Below the pieces are notes generated by a model that worked only from the letters and a program-made list of their open reading frames with translations, was not told the DNA's origin and searched no databases. From assembly GCF_003390375.1 (NCBI RefSeq), contig NZ_QUOT01000001.1:1612001-1676000 (forward strand): 64,000 nucleotides of DNA, given 5' to 3'. The stretch's first letter is position 1; each line of letters begins with the position of its first letter. Below, piece by piece: positions 55,205-63,194 of the stretch. Source of the stretch: Thalassotalea euphylliae. Lineage in GTDB: Bacteria > Pseudomonadota > Gammaproteobacteria > Enterobacterales > Alteromonadaceae. The position numbers were made by a program, and so were the translations under genes.

Positions 55205-55744
55205 CTAGCGATGCTTTTGTGCCGCTTTAATTAAATAGCTTAAATAGCACACTTGTTGATAATTTAGCTGGGAACGATAGATAAACAGCTCGTACTGAGC
55301 AGTCTTTCGTATTCTGGCTATTGTATTTTTGCGTGCCTGTCCCATTGACTGCTTGTCTGGCACGTCGGTTTTATCTGACAACACCAACCAAAAGCCTAAA
55401 AAGCTCAATCGACTGGCACTGTCTGCCACATAAGAACCTTGCCGCCAATTTATCTCATGCTCAGGCAGCACTATGGTCAGCTGTTCAGGCTGGGATTCAA
55501 AAAAGTAACGCTTGGTTAAATAAAGTAGTGCAGCACTAGAAGCGAAGAGTAATAGCAACACATGCCATAACCACTGCGCGGTTTGCGCATTGATTTGCGT
55601 AAAATAAAAAACAAGATAACAAGCTGTCAGCAAAGAGCAGCCAACAGCAAGCAGCCAATTAACTTTTAGTGGGGCGTAGCAAATATCACACTTTGATGCG
55701 GTTAAGAATAATTTGCACGATTTCCTTAAGTGCTGGGTCTTCAC
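55205..55744 (-). CDS. ygfX: YgfX-like membrane protein
   Basis: A leftward membrane protein with two adjacent hydrophobic segments (VNWLLAVGCSLLTACYLVFY and WLWHVLLLLFASSAALLYL) and a cytosolic remainder ending FIYRSQLNYQQ. The topology and the position after sdhE match YgfX (also called CptA). In E. coli YgfX is the partner of SdhE and has been reported to affect cytoskeletal proteins. The frame overlaps sdhE. No ATG is available near the expected start, so I chose the GTG at 55744; a TTG at 55771 is the alternative. It converges on nadB with an 11-base gap. Confidence 0.75.
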   Translation of the reverse strand: MKTQHLRKSCKLFLTASKCDICYAPLKVNWLLAVGCSLLTACYLVFYFTQINAQTAQWLWHVLLLLFASSAALLYLTKRYFFESQPEQLTIVLPEHEINWRQGSYVADSASRLSFLGFWLVLSDKTDVPDKQSMGQARKNTIARIRKTAQYELFIYRSQLNYQQVCYLSYLIKAAQKHR

Positions 55745-55937
55745 ATTCCTCGTGTCCCATAAACCAAGCAAATAGCTCAGGGTCGTCGCATTCTAGCAAA
55801 CGCTCAAACTCTCGCTTGTGTTCTTCAGTTAAGTCGTCATAAGCGTTTTCGACAAATGGCATAAACAGTACGTCAAGCTCTAACATACCACGACGACATG
55901 CCCATTTCAGGCGCGCTTTATTTTTAGCTAACGACAT
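55686..55937 (-). CDS. sdhE: FAD assembly factor SdhE
   Basis: SdhE promotes covalent attachment of FAD to succinate dehydrogenase and fumarate reductase. The 83-residue protein has the RGxxE motif in WACRRGMLELDVLF, followed by YDDLTEEHKREFERLLE and CDDPELFAWFMGHEE, the SdhE/YgfY pattern. The ATG at 55937 has GAGGAAAAG upstream. It is diverged from ygfZ, with a repeat in between. Confidence 0.95.
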   Translation of the reverse strand: MSLAKNKARLKWACRRGMLELDVLFMPFVENAYDDLTEEHKREFERLLECDDPELFAWFMGHEECEDPALKEIVQIILNRIKV

Positions 55938-55986
55938 TTCTTTTCCTCATAATCAAAACTAGCTGCATTCTACCAATTTCACAAAT

Positions 55987-56150
55987 AATACCAATTGAAT
56001 TAATTAGTTGATCATTTATGGTGCAGGAAAAACACTCAGAAACAAGGCGTTATTTTTATGTAACTAGTTGTTCTAATTTCAAAAATAACAACGCAGTTGG
56101 TGGGTGTTTTAACCAGCCAGAATGAGCAAGTCATTATTGAAATTGGTATC
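55987..56150. repeat. Interspersed repeat copy B, 164 bases, TACCAATT inverted ends
   Basis: Bounded by AATACCAATT and AATTGGTATC. It matches copy A at 9611-9774 over its full length without gaps and with about 20 differences by hand count. The inner inverted pair GCGTTATTTTT / AAAAATAACAACGC is kept. Just beyond it, CACCAATTGAAATAAAG at 56152-56168 resembles the left end of copy C, perhaps a truncated second element. It fills the sdhE-ygfZ gap. Confidence 0.8.
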
Positions 56151-56243
56151 ACACCAATTGAAATAAAGTCATGGTATTCGCTTGTTTTTTTTGAATCTGC
56201 CTATACTTGTATTTCAAACCTAATTTTCTGCATTAATCACCAA

Positions 56244-57218
56244 ATGAGCTCAGCACTACCGAACCTTTCGACACTGCACCCAAATTTTATGATGCCACTG
56301 CCGCAATTGTCTGCGATCAAACTTGCCGGTGAAGAGCAGCAAAAGTACTTACAAGGGCAAGTCACTTGTGACGTTAATGAACAACATGTTCACAGCTTGC
56401 AGCACGGTGCCCATTGCGATGCCAAAGGTAAAGTGTTGTCAGTATTTAGGCTAATGACACACCAAGGTGCTTTGTTACTTGTTCAGCCTGAAAACTCAGT
56501 CAAAAGTTCACTTGCAGAATTACAAAAATTTGGTGTATTTGCCAAAGTAGAGATTAGCCAAGCAACAGAACTCACCTTTACTTGCCTGGTTGGCGAAGAT
56601 GTGAGCCAACAACTAGCCAACAAAATTGGCAGCTTACCTGACGCCCTAACTCCGGTTGTTACGCATCAGGGCGCCAGTATCGTTTACTTGGCTGGCAAAA
56701 TTACTCGTTATTTAGTTGTTGCTAGCGCTGAAGAGGGCGAACAACTGCTAGGCACAATTCAGGCAAAACAGATTGATTACCGTGCATGGCAGCTATTGGA
56801 GATTAACGAAGGGTTTCCACAACTTAATGAGAGCACAGTAGCTAAGTACGTTCCACAAATGCTAAACCTAGATAAACTCGACGGCATTAGCTTTACAAAA
56901 GGCTGCTACTTAGGCCAAGAAACTGTCGCCCGCATGCAGTATTTAGGCAAAAACAAAAAAATGATGGCACTGTTAACAGGCCACAGCGAAACGACGCTCG
57001 CGTCAGCGATTGGCTTCGAAAAACAAATGGCTGAAAACTGGCGTACTGGCGGAGATGTACTTGCTAGCTACCAAGCCGATACTGGTGAGCTTTATATTCA
57101 GGCCGTTGTTGCCAATGAACTATCTGACAGCGACGTGCTTAGGGTCAAAGATAACGACAGTGTTAAACTTGTTTTAACCGCACTACCATACGACAACACA
57201 CAGAATGCAGATGAATAA
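56244..57218 (+). CDS. ygfZ: tRNA-modifying / iron-sulfur assembly protein YgfZ
   Basis: YgfZ is a folate-binding protein related to the glycine-cleavage T protein that supports iron-sulfur enzymes such as MiaB. The KGCYLGQETVARMQYLGKNK segment carries the family's KGCYxGQE motif with the conserved Cys. LQGQVTCDVNEQ and HCDAKGKVLSVFRL are typical. I chose the ATG at 56244 (324 residues). The open frame extends upstream into a repeat and does not resemble the family there. Confidence 0.93.
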   Translation: MSSALPNLSTLHPNFMMPLPQLSAIKLAGEEQQKYLQGQVTCDVNEQHVHSLQHGAHCDAKGKVLSVFRLMTHQGALLLVQPENSVKSSLAELQKFGVFAKVEISQATELTFTCLVGEDVSQQLANKIGSLPDALTPVVTHQGASIVYLAGKITRYLVVASAEEGEQLLGTIQAKQIDYRAWQLLEINEGFPQLNESTVAKYVPQMLNLDKLDGISFTKGCYLGQETVARMQYLGKNKKMMALLTGHSETTLASAIGFEKQMAENWRTGGDVLASYQADTGELYIQAVVANELSDSDVLRVKDNDSVKLVLTALPYDNTQNADE

Positions 57219-57285
57219 CGCCAAGTGAAAAAGCTTAGTTTTATTTATTCACCCTATTATTTAACTTAACGAGCGCTTTAATTTT

Positions 57286-57798
57286 ATGAAAATTTCAAAC
57301 AATGCAGTTGTTAAACTTCACTACGCAGTATCAGACAGTGAAGGTACACTAATCGACAGCTCTTACGACCACGAACCACTTAATATTATCCAAGGCACTG
57401 GCTACTTAATTCCCGGTCTTGAGCAGGCACTTGATGGCCGCGAAGCTGGTGACACATTTGAAGTAGATGTGGCAGCAGATCTTGCTTACGGTGAGCGTTT
57501 TGACGAATACGTACAAACTGTACCCAAAGCCGTGATGGAAGGTGTGGATGACTTACAAGTTGGCATGCAACTGCGCGCAACTACGGATGAAGGTGAGCAA
57601 ACGGTTATCGTGGTAGAGGTTACTGACGAAGAAATTACCGTTGATGGTAACCACCCGCTAGCAGGCATTGATTTACACTTCGACGTAGAAATTCTAGAAG
57701 TACGTGAAGCGACTGCACAAGAGCTAGAACACGGCCATGTACATAGCGAGAAAAGCGAAGAAGACGGCTGTGGTGACAGTTGCGGATGTGATAACTAA
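57286..57798 (+). CDS. slyD: FKBP-type peptidyl-prolyl isomerase SlyD
   Basis: SlyD is a cytosolic prolyl isomerase and chaperone and a nickel-binding protein. The FKBP halves flank an inserted IF domain (about 65-130). GTGYLIPGLEQALDGREAGD is the FKBP active region and DLAYGERFDEYVQTVPKA begins the flap. The C-terminus is a short metal-binding tail rich in His and Cys (HGHVHSEKSEEDGCGDSCGC). Length is 170 residues. It is followed by a terminator. Confidence 0.94.
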   Translation: MKISNNAVVKLHYAVSDSEGTLIDSSYDHEPLNIIQGTGYLIPGLEQALDGREAGDTFEVDVAADLAYGERFDEYVQTVPKAVMEGVDDLQVGMQLRATTDEGEQTVIVVEVTDEEITVDGNHPLAGIDLHFDVEILEVREATAQELEHGHVHSEKSEEDGCGDSCGCDN

Positions 57799-57854
57799 AC
57801 GAATCCAGCCCTACTAATTGGGCGTTTGTATCACAAACACCTTTATCGGATACT

Positions 57855-57903
57855 AAAAAGCCTCAGTTTTACAGAAATTAAGTGAACAAAATTGAGGCTT
57901 TTT
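57855..57903. terminator. Terminator after slyD
   Basis: AAAAAGCCTCA and TGAGGCTTTTT form an 11-base stem (extended further by imperfect pairing) around a loop of about 26 bases. It can serve both slyD and the leftward DUF1232 gene. Confidence 0.75.
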
Positions 57904-57934
57904 CTTTTATCGCTTGAACTTAAGAAGCTATAGC

Positions 57935-58483
57935 CTAGAAAATTGAGCGGAAGCCTGAACGTCCACTGCGTCGTGAGCTGCGGCGATTACGCATACGGCT
58001 ATGCAACTCTCTGCGTTTTGAGTCTAGCCAATCTTCTGTGGTAATTTCTTTATCGCCGGCACGGCCTTGCTCTCGTTCGCGGTATGCACAAAACTCTTCA
58101 AATGCTTCGATATCGTCTTGTAAATCTTCTACAACTAACTCAATCATAATCGCATCATCTAAAAAGCCTAGTGCTGGAATATGATCCGGTACTAAATCTT
58201 CTGGATCGCTAAAATAAGCTAGTGCACTTAGCACATTCGCTCGCTCTTCCCCGTCTAATTTCCATTGGGCATCTTCCACCATGGTGACTAAAACTTCGAG
58301 CTTACGTAAACGGTCGGCGACGAACTCTGGCACATCTGCTTGCACGCTCGCACTAAGTTCTTTGGCCTTCGCCAGAATATCTTCTTCACTTAAGTGCGAT
58401 GCACCGTCAATCGCTTTTTTCATTACTTCGCGAAAATGCGCTAAATCTGAATCTTTTAATTCAAACTTTACCTCAAATGCCAT
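57935..58483 (-). CDS. DUF1232 (YkvA-like) protein
   Basis: A 182-residue protein. The DUF1232 core is at about 85-120: ALAYFSDPEDLVPDHIPALG followed by FLDDAIMIELV. The N-terminus is helical and acidic, and the C-terminus is Arg/Ser-rich (RMRNRRSSRRSGRSG). Many DUF1232 proteins are membrane-associated, but this one lacks a clear membrane segment. The function is unknown. The ATG at 58483 has AGGAAT upstream. Confidence 0.88.
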   Translation of the reverse strand: MAFEVKFELKDSDLAHFREVMKKAIDGASHLSEEDILAKAKELSASVQADVPEFVADRLRKLEVLVTMVEDAQWKLDGEERANVLSALAYFSDPEDLVPDHIPALGFLDDAIMIELVVEDLQDDIEAFEEFCAYREREQGRAGDKEITTEDWLDSKRRELHSRMRNRRSSRRSGRSGFRSIF

Positions 58484-58637
58484 TTCGTTATTCCTTTTTG
58501 TTTTCGGTTAGCGAACATACTCTAACACAGCCTAGCAGGTTAAAAAGTAGTGCCTGTTAAAAAATTAAGCGCCAGTCACTTTGAAAACTACCGATGGGTT
58601 CAGCGCTGCTGACTAGCAAGTAAATGCAAATAAATGA

Positions 58638-58913
58638 TTACAGTCGATCTATTTCACGTTTTAATTGCTCAGCAGGGTCAGTAATAATCCGCTCTAAGGT
58701 CGCTACTCGCGCTTTAAGTGACTCTACTTCTTGAGATTTTTCTTCTATTTGACGCTTTAATTCCGATTCTGTTAGCGCGTCTTTATCCTCTAATGAAACA
58801 CCTAGGCTCATTCCTCTAGATAAACCTAAAGCGAAACGCTTATCGAGCCAAGCAAGTCCGGCAATTGAGGCCACAATGGTGAAGATTAAAACAGTTTTTT
58901 CAATAATTTCCAT
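58638..58913 (-). CDS. Small single-pass membrane coiled-coil protein, PspB-like C-terminus
   Basis: A 91-residue protein with one membrane segment (about 8-24, LIFTIVASIAGLAWLD) and a heptad-patterned helix at about 48-80, ending LKARVATLERIITDPAEQLK. The C-terminal part resembles the PspB coiled coil (which ends in a LEARVATLERIL-like run), but the N-terminus is not typical of PspB and no pspA or pspC gene is beside it. I therefore leave the function open. I chose the ATG at 58913, which has GGGAGC upstream; the upstream extension does not look real. Confidence 0.7.
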   Translation of the reverse strand: MEIIEKTVLIFTIVASIAGLAWLDKRFALGLSRGMSLGVSLEDKDALTESELKRQIEEKSQEVESLKARVATLERIITDPAEQLKREIDRL

Positions 58914-59070
58914 ATTCAGCTCCCAAACGATTAAACGAAGTAAAATCAGTGATGAATAAGCACTCCCCTCAATAGTCATCATGAGCTTATTTTTATTACA
59001 ACTTTTTTGATGTTTTTTTGTGCACCAAAATAATAGAGACAAAATCCCTTAGCCTTATTCCCCTGAATTA

Positions 59071-60348
59071 TTAACCCTGTAATCTTGGCTTTTCTGCCAT
59101 CGCACTTTTTAGCTGCTTAGCTGTATTGCTTGGATTTAGTTCAACTAATTTGAAGCTCGCTTTGTTATCACCATAAACAAGGACATTACAGCCTTGCCAG
59201 CTCTGCGGAATTTTCCAAATAGATTGCTCATTAACAGTGTAAACGTGGCGTTTATTACGACAACGAATGTCCAATTTGTGCAGCTCCCCTGAGACATCGG
59301 CAAGTTGGAACTCATTGCGAATTAAGGTGTGCTGCCAAAAGTCTCTTTTCCCGATAAAACCTTGGGTAACTATTGGCGTATCACTGGCAATAAAATCAAT
59401 AAGCGTTTGTTTTTGCTGTTGGTATGCCGGCCAGTTAGGTTTGGCAGAGGACAGTAACAAAAGCTTATCAACGGTATCTAACGCATCGCCGACACGGCCA
59501 AAGTCGAGTTCTAATAAAAGCTTGTCATGTAACACTGGAAATAATGCTGCATCAAGAAACTTATAGTGTCGTTGCGTGCTCGCTGAAATAGCTTCGTCTG
59601 CAGATTCACCCTGTTTCACTTTGACGCCAACAGCATAGACAGTATCACTTTGTACTGCGCGTTTATGGTCAAAGAAGCCGCCAACGCCAGAGAATTGAAA
59701 TGTTTTGTTAAGGTAATTAAGCTCTTTTCGCTTATTTTGCTGGTGCTTTGCATAGCGTGTCATTAACTGATATTTATAAAATGACTCGCGTAGCGTTTTT
59801 ACCTCATAGCTTTCAAGCTTATCAATTAGCTCAGTGATATCTTCCTGAATATTTTTATTAAAGGCTTTTTCAAGCTTACGATATAAGCTGAGAAAACGTC
59901 TTGAAACGCCTTCTTGCTCACGGGCCATTTTAAAGTCAATTTGAACACTATTTTTACACTGTTGGATCGGCTTACCACCTTCCATTGCAGGCTCATATTG
60001 CCATTGTTTAAGTGCTTTTAACGCTTCTCGTTCAAAACTCTTACGCCCTGTAGATTCCAAAATAACAACATTACTAGTTGAACCGTCAGGCTCGACAATA
60101 AAGCTCAGTCTTACCCAACCATCTATCCCCTTTTTAGCCTCACTAATTGGAAACTTTGGCGGCACGCGAAGCTTAGCTTTAGCATCAATAATCTGCGTTA
60201 TTTCAGTAGATAAAATTTGCTTAGTTCTGGTAGCTTCATGACTAGACTGTTCTTGTAGCGACGTTTCAGGTGGCAGCTTAGCAATAGCTCCAGAACTAAA
60301 AGGAAAGTGGGCGAGAATTAAAAATATAAATGAGTAACGCTTGTTCAT
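59071..60348 (-). CDS. Secreted protein with a TonB C-terminal domain
   Basis: A 425-residue exported protein. The signal peptide is FIFLILAHFPFSSGA. A TonB-like domain follows at about 55-145, with FPISEAKKGIDGWVRLSFIV, VEPDGSTSNVVILESTG and REALKALKQWQYEPA. About 280 further residues are helical and unassigned. Classical TonB has its domain at the C-terminus after a Pro-rich spacer; here it is near the N-terminus and no Pro-rich spacer is seen. It is probably not the energy transducer itself. The ATG at 60348 has GGAGC upstream. Confidence 0.8.
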   Translation of the reverse strand: MNKRYSFIFLILAHFPFSSGAIAKLPPETSLQEQSSHEATRTKQILSTEITQIIDAKAKLRVPPKFPISEAKKGIDGWVRLSFIVEPDGSTSNVVILESTGRKSFEREALKALKQWQYEPAMEGGKPIQQCKNSVQIDFKMAREQEGVSRRFLSLYRKLEKAFNKNIQEDITELIDKLESYEVKTLRESFYKYQLMTRYAKHQQNKRKELNYLNKTFQFSGVGGFFDHKRAVQSDTVYAVGVKVKQGESADEAISASTQRHYKFLDAALFPVLHDKLLLELDFGRVGDALDTVDKLLLLSSAKPNWPAYQQQKQTLIDFIASDTPIVTQGFIGKRDFWQHTLIRNEFQLADVSGELHKLDIRCRNKRHVYTVNEQSIWKIPQSWQGCNVLVYGDNKASFKLVELNPSNTAKQLKSAMAEKPRLQG

Positions 60349-60694
60349 AAGCAGCTCCTTTGCAAACTAGAAATATTATAGCAACTCCATTTATGTAGGC
60401 AAAGGGTAAGCGCCATGGCCAATATCATCTAATAAAAAGTAACGAGAGAACCTCAGCCTTTCATAACTAATCTACTTCTCGCTGCTGTTTTAGAGTAACC
60501 GTGAAATGCCCTATCACTAGTGCTTTTTGCCAATGCAGTTATGTTATCCATACTCTCTTTTAACTAACTGCCTCTTATGCTTGCACATTACACAAGTTAA
60601 TTGGTTGATCTCTTGAGTAAAAAAGCACCTGAAGGTGCTTTTTATTTGAGTTGTTACTAGCAGGTCACTATATCATCAACATAACGTCACAAGA
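60349..60694. other. Intergenic region between the TonB-domain and peroxidase genes
   Basis: No gene is supported. The right part holds the peroxidase terminator at 60619-60643, and the left part should hold the promoter of the TonB-domain gene. I see no further structure. Confidence 0.5.
60619..60643. terminator. Terminator after the peroxidase gene
   Basis: AAAAGCACCT and AGGTGCTTTT form a stem with a very small loop and A/T runs at both ends. The leftward T-run suits the peroxidase transcript, which ends about 50 bases to its right. Confidence 0.85.
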
Positions 60695-62716
60695 TTAGTT
60701 GCTTTTTAGATAAAAAACATTGTCTTGAAGCTCACTGCCTATACTGGTATTGGCTCGAATAACTTCGGCTAAAGTCGTGCCTTCTACTAACCTTAACTCT
60801 TCTGGCGACAAGTAACGCTGATACCAAAAGCGATCGCCGTCTCGAAAGGCTTCAAACTGGCGAATGTGCATGGCACGGAATAACTCTCCCATTTGTGAGC
60901 CGACTTCGCTAAGCGGGTCTTCAGCCAGTCCACCAGTAAACAAATCAATATCGTCAACCGTTTCATATGTTTGCGCCAGCGCTGCTGCAAGCTCAGAGTT
61001 TGAAGTGATTTCACTGAAGCTGGTAAAGCGTTCAAGACCAAACACATCTCGCATATCGTTGTACGATGGCACCCCATGATCTCGTCCACGTTGAATGTTA
61101 AGTGAAACCAGATCTAAGCCTCCCGCTCCCGGCTTTCCAAACAAAAAATTTCGCAGTTCATGGGTTACATTAACATCAAGTTTTTGACTAAGTTGACTCG
61201 CCTGACCTCTCAAAATAGGGTCTATGCTTGTTTCATTAGTCAGCAAGTTAGGGGCGGTAAAAAAGGCATCACGCAATGATAAAGCGCCAGCCTCAATGCT
61301 ATTGCCTTGAGCATCTAGGCGCAGCAGTTGATTGTTAACTAATGAATGGCCATAGCGATAAGCCGCAACTGCAAACTCATTGAATAGGCCAGGGTTTACC
61401 GCCGCATTGTAGCCACGATAGTCACTAATTGCGTCCTCTCCAATGAGCGCCGGTAAGTATTCTTGGTAGGTGATAATCTGAATTTTCGCGATTACTAGTC
61501 GCCTTGCCGCTTGATATATTTGCTCACCACTGGCATCAGGGTTCGCCTGCGCCATATCAGTAGCAATGCGGTTGTGCTCACGCACCCATAATGTATGCAT
61601 AACCGCTAGGCCAACCTGTTCATTGGCACGAATATCCCCCGCTAAGAACAGCTGTGCATCGTCAACACCAAAGGCATTAGCGTTGGTCTGCCCAGTAATA
61701 TTAAAAGGTAGCAAGTTACCTTCGCTAGTCGCCAAATAAGGGCTCTGTTCACTTACCCGCAATGCAAGTGCACGTTCGTCATCTGAGCCGTAGATCATGC
61801 TGCCATCGATCCAGGCCGTAAGCTCATTTTCTTGTTCACGCGGATTGCTTTGGTCAGTACCAGTGTTGTGATCAAACAAGGCCCGCGAGAATAGAATTGT
61901 TTGTTCGCCAGTACCGCGAGGGTCGAAATAGGTGTCGCCACGCGGCACAGCAATATCAGCGGCTTCTTCAACACCATCAGTAACGCCAATGTCATGGTCA
62001 AGAAATTGCCCCCACTGCCAAAGAAAATCTGAGGTACCAAAAGTATTTGGTATGATCTCACCATCTTCTTGAGCATGAATATTATTCGACACAACCCTAG
62101 CACTTGGACGAGCAGCTCCTGCTAATGAAGCAATACCATCTTCATAGTCCGCGACTGCCCAACGCGCTAAATGGCTAAATGAAGAGCCCCAAAGCGTATT
62201 TGTTTGATTGTTGAAAGAGCCATCAATCGTTCTGACTTCGCGGTTATTAACAAAACGAGGGTCATTGCGTCTATTGTTATTTGCCTGATTTCTCCTGTCT
62301 TGAGCATTCTCGTTAATCCCCTGTGGCGAGGCTCTTCGATCGCTAACCTGTATGCTAACCTCATCTGACGAGCTGGCATTGTCGCTATCAGTGACGGTTA
62401 GCCTAAACACTAAACTCTCATCATTGGTAGTTGCAGGTGCGCGAAAACTTGGGGTGAGTGTATTGGTGTTGTTTAAATTAACAGGTGTGCCCGAAACCTG
62501 TTGCCAAACAAAGCTCACTTCCCCTTCAGCATCAGTAGCAGTGCCTGATAAAGTAACAAAGCTGCGCTCATCAACGTCTTGTCTCGCGCCTGCATCAACA
62601 AGGGGTAACGCATTACTGCTGCTATTTGTACTTGTCTCGCTGTCGCTGCTACCACCACACCCTGTTAGCGCTAAACACACTGCCAATGCGGTATAATTAA
62701 AACCTGTTTTTTTCAT
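60695..62716 (-). CDS. Animal-type haem peroxidase, secreted lipoprotein
   Basis: A 673-residue protein. The lipobox LTGC (C20) marks a lipoprotein. Residues about 36-127 form an Ig/PKD-like domain (VDAGARQDVDERSFVTLSGT to SIQVSD). The rest is an An_peroxidase domain: distal His H241 in FLDHDIGVTDG, REHNR at 379-383, proximal His H457 in YRYGHSLVNNQ, and NIQRGRDHGVPSYNDMR. It should use haem and hydrogen peroxide to oxidise substrates, perhaps halides, at the cell surface. Bacterial members are uncommon. The ATG at 62716 and downstream terminator suggest a single-gene unit. Confidence 0.93.
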   Translation of the reverse strand: MKKTGFNYTALAVCLALTGCGGSSDSETSTNSSSNALPLVDAGARQDVDERSFVTLSGTATDAEGEVSFVWQQVSGTPVNLNNTNTLTPSFRAPATTNDESLVFRLTVTDSDNASSSDEVSIQVSDRRASPQGINENAQDRRNQANNNRRNDPRFVNNREVRTIDGSFNNQTNTLWGSSFSHLARWAVADYEDGIASLAGAARPSARVVSNNIHAQEDGEIIPNTFGTSDFLWQWGQFLDHDIGVTDGVEEAADIAVPRGDTYFDPRGTGEQTILFSRALFDHNTGTDQSNPREQENELTAWIDGSMIYGSDDERALALRVSEQSPYLATSEGNLLPFNITGQTNANAFGVDDAQLFLAGDIRANEQVGLAVMHTLWVREHNRIATDMAQANPDASGEQIYQAARRLVIAKIQIITYQEYLPALIGEDAISDYRGYNAAVNPGLFNEFAVAAYRYGHSLVNNQLLRLDAQGNSIEAGALSLRDAFFTAPNLLTNETSIDPILRGQASQLSQKLDVNVTHELRNFLFGKPGAGGLDLVSLNIQRGRDHGVPSYNDMRDVFGLERFTSFSEITSNSELAAALAQTYETVDDIDLFTGGLAEDPLSEVGSQMGELFRAMHIRQFEAFRDGDRFWYQRYLSPEELRLVEGTTLAEVIRANTSIGSELQDNVFYLKSN

Positions 62717-63194
62717 AATTTCATGCCCTACAAACTGAATTGAATTAGTGAGCGGTTCGCCTGCACCACAAATTTTATGGCTGTATTTGGCAATTACCCA
62801 CGCTGTTAAGTCAGTATTTTTGTGACTAAGGAAGAAACCCCGTCAACGCAATACTTAGTGCGCGATTGAAATATCCATTTCCAGAATGTCCTGTTCATCA
62901 ACTCTGATGGCATTGTAGGTGTTAGGTTCAGTGCATGTCATAAAGCCCAAAGGAACTCCATTGAAACTTCACACTCTGAGCAAAATCTGCACAACTTCTG
63001 CACATTTAGTATCGTCAAGTGCGAACCTCGCAAGGGTTAACATGAAAAATAACTAGGGCTGTTGAATCACGTTAAGAGCGAGCTAGAAAACAAAAAAGCC
63101 CAAACATTTGTTTGGGCTTTTCTTCACTCATTTGAGAACGAGACCTATTTTAAGCAGCAAAATTAGCACAGGGCTAAATAGCAGCTACTTATGC
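62717..63194. other. Intergenic region between the peroxidase and lysS genes
   Basis: No gene is supported in this 478-base gap. It contains the lysS terminator at about 63092-63121. The left part should hold the peroxidase promoter. I see no tRNA or recognisable RNA motif. Confidence 0.5.
63092..63121. terminator. Terminator after lysS
   Basis: AAAAAAGCCCAAAC and GTTTGGGCTTTT form a stem of about 12 pairs with a 4-base loop (ATTT), flanked by A and T runs. It lies about 75 bases after the lysS stop. Confidence 0.88.

Noticed and set aside
56097..56243. Upstream extension of ygfZ
   Set aside because: It begins inside an interspersed repeat; the ATG at 56244 precedes the family homology.
62352..62696. 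Rightward 114-residue frame with hydrophobic start opposite the peroxidase N-terminus
   Set aside because: It is antisense to the lipobox and PKD-like domain, which are clearly coding in the other strand.
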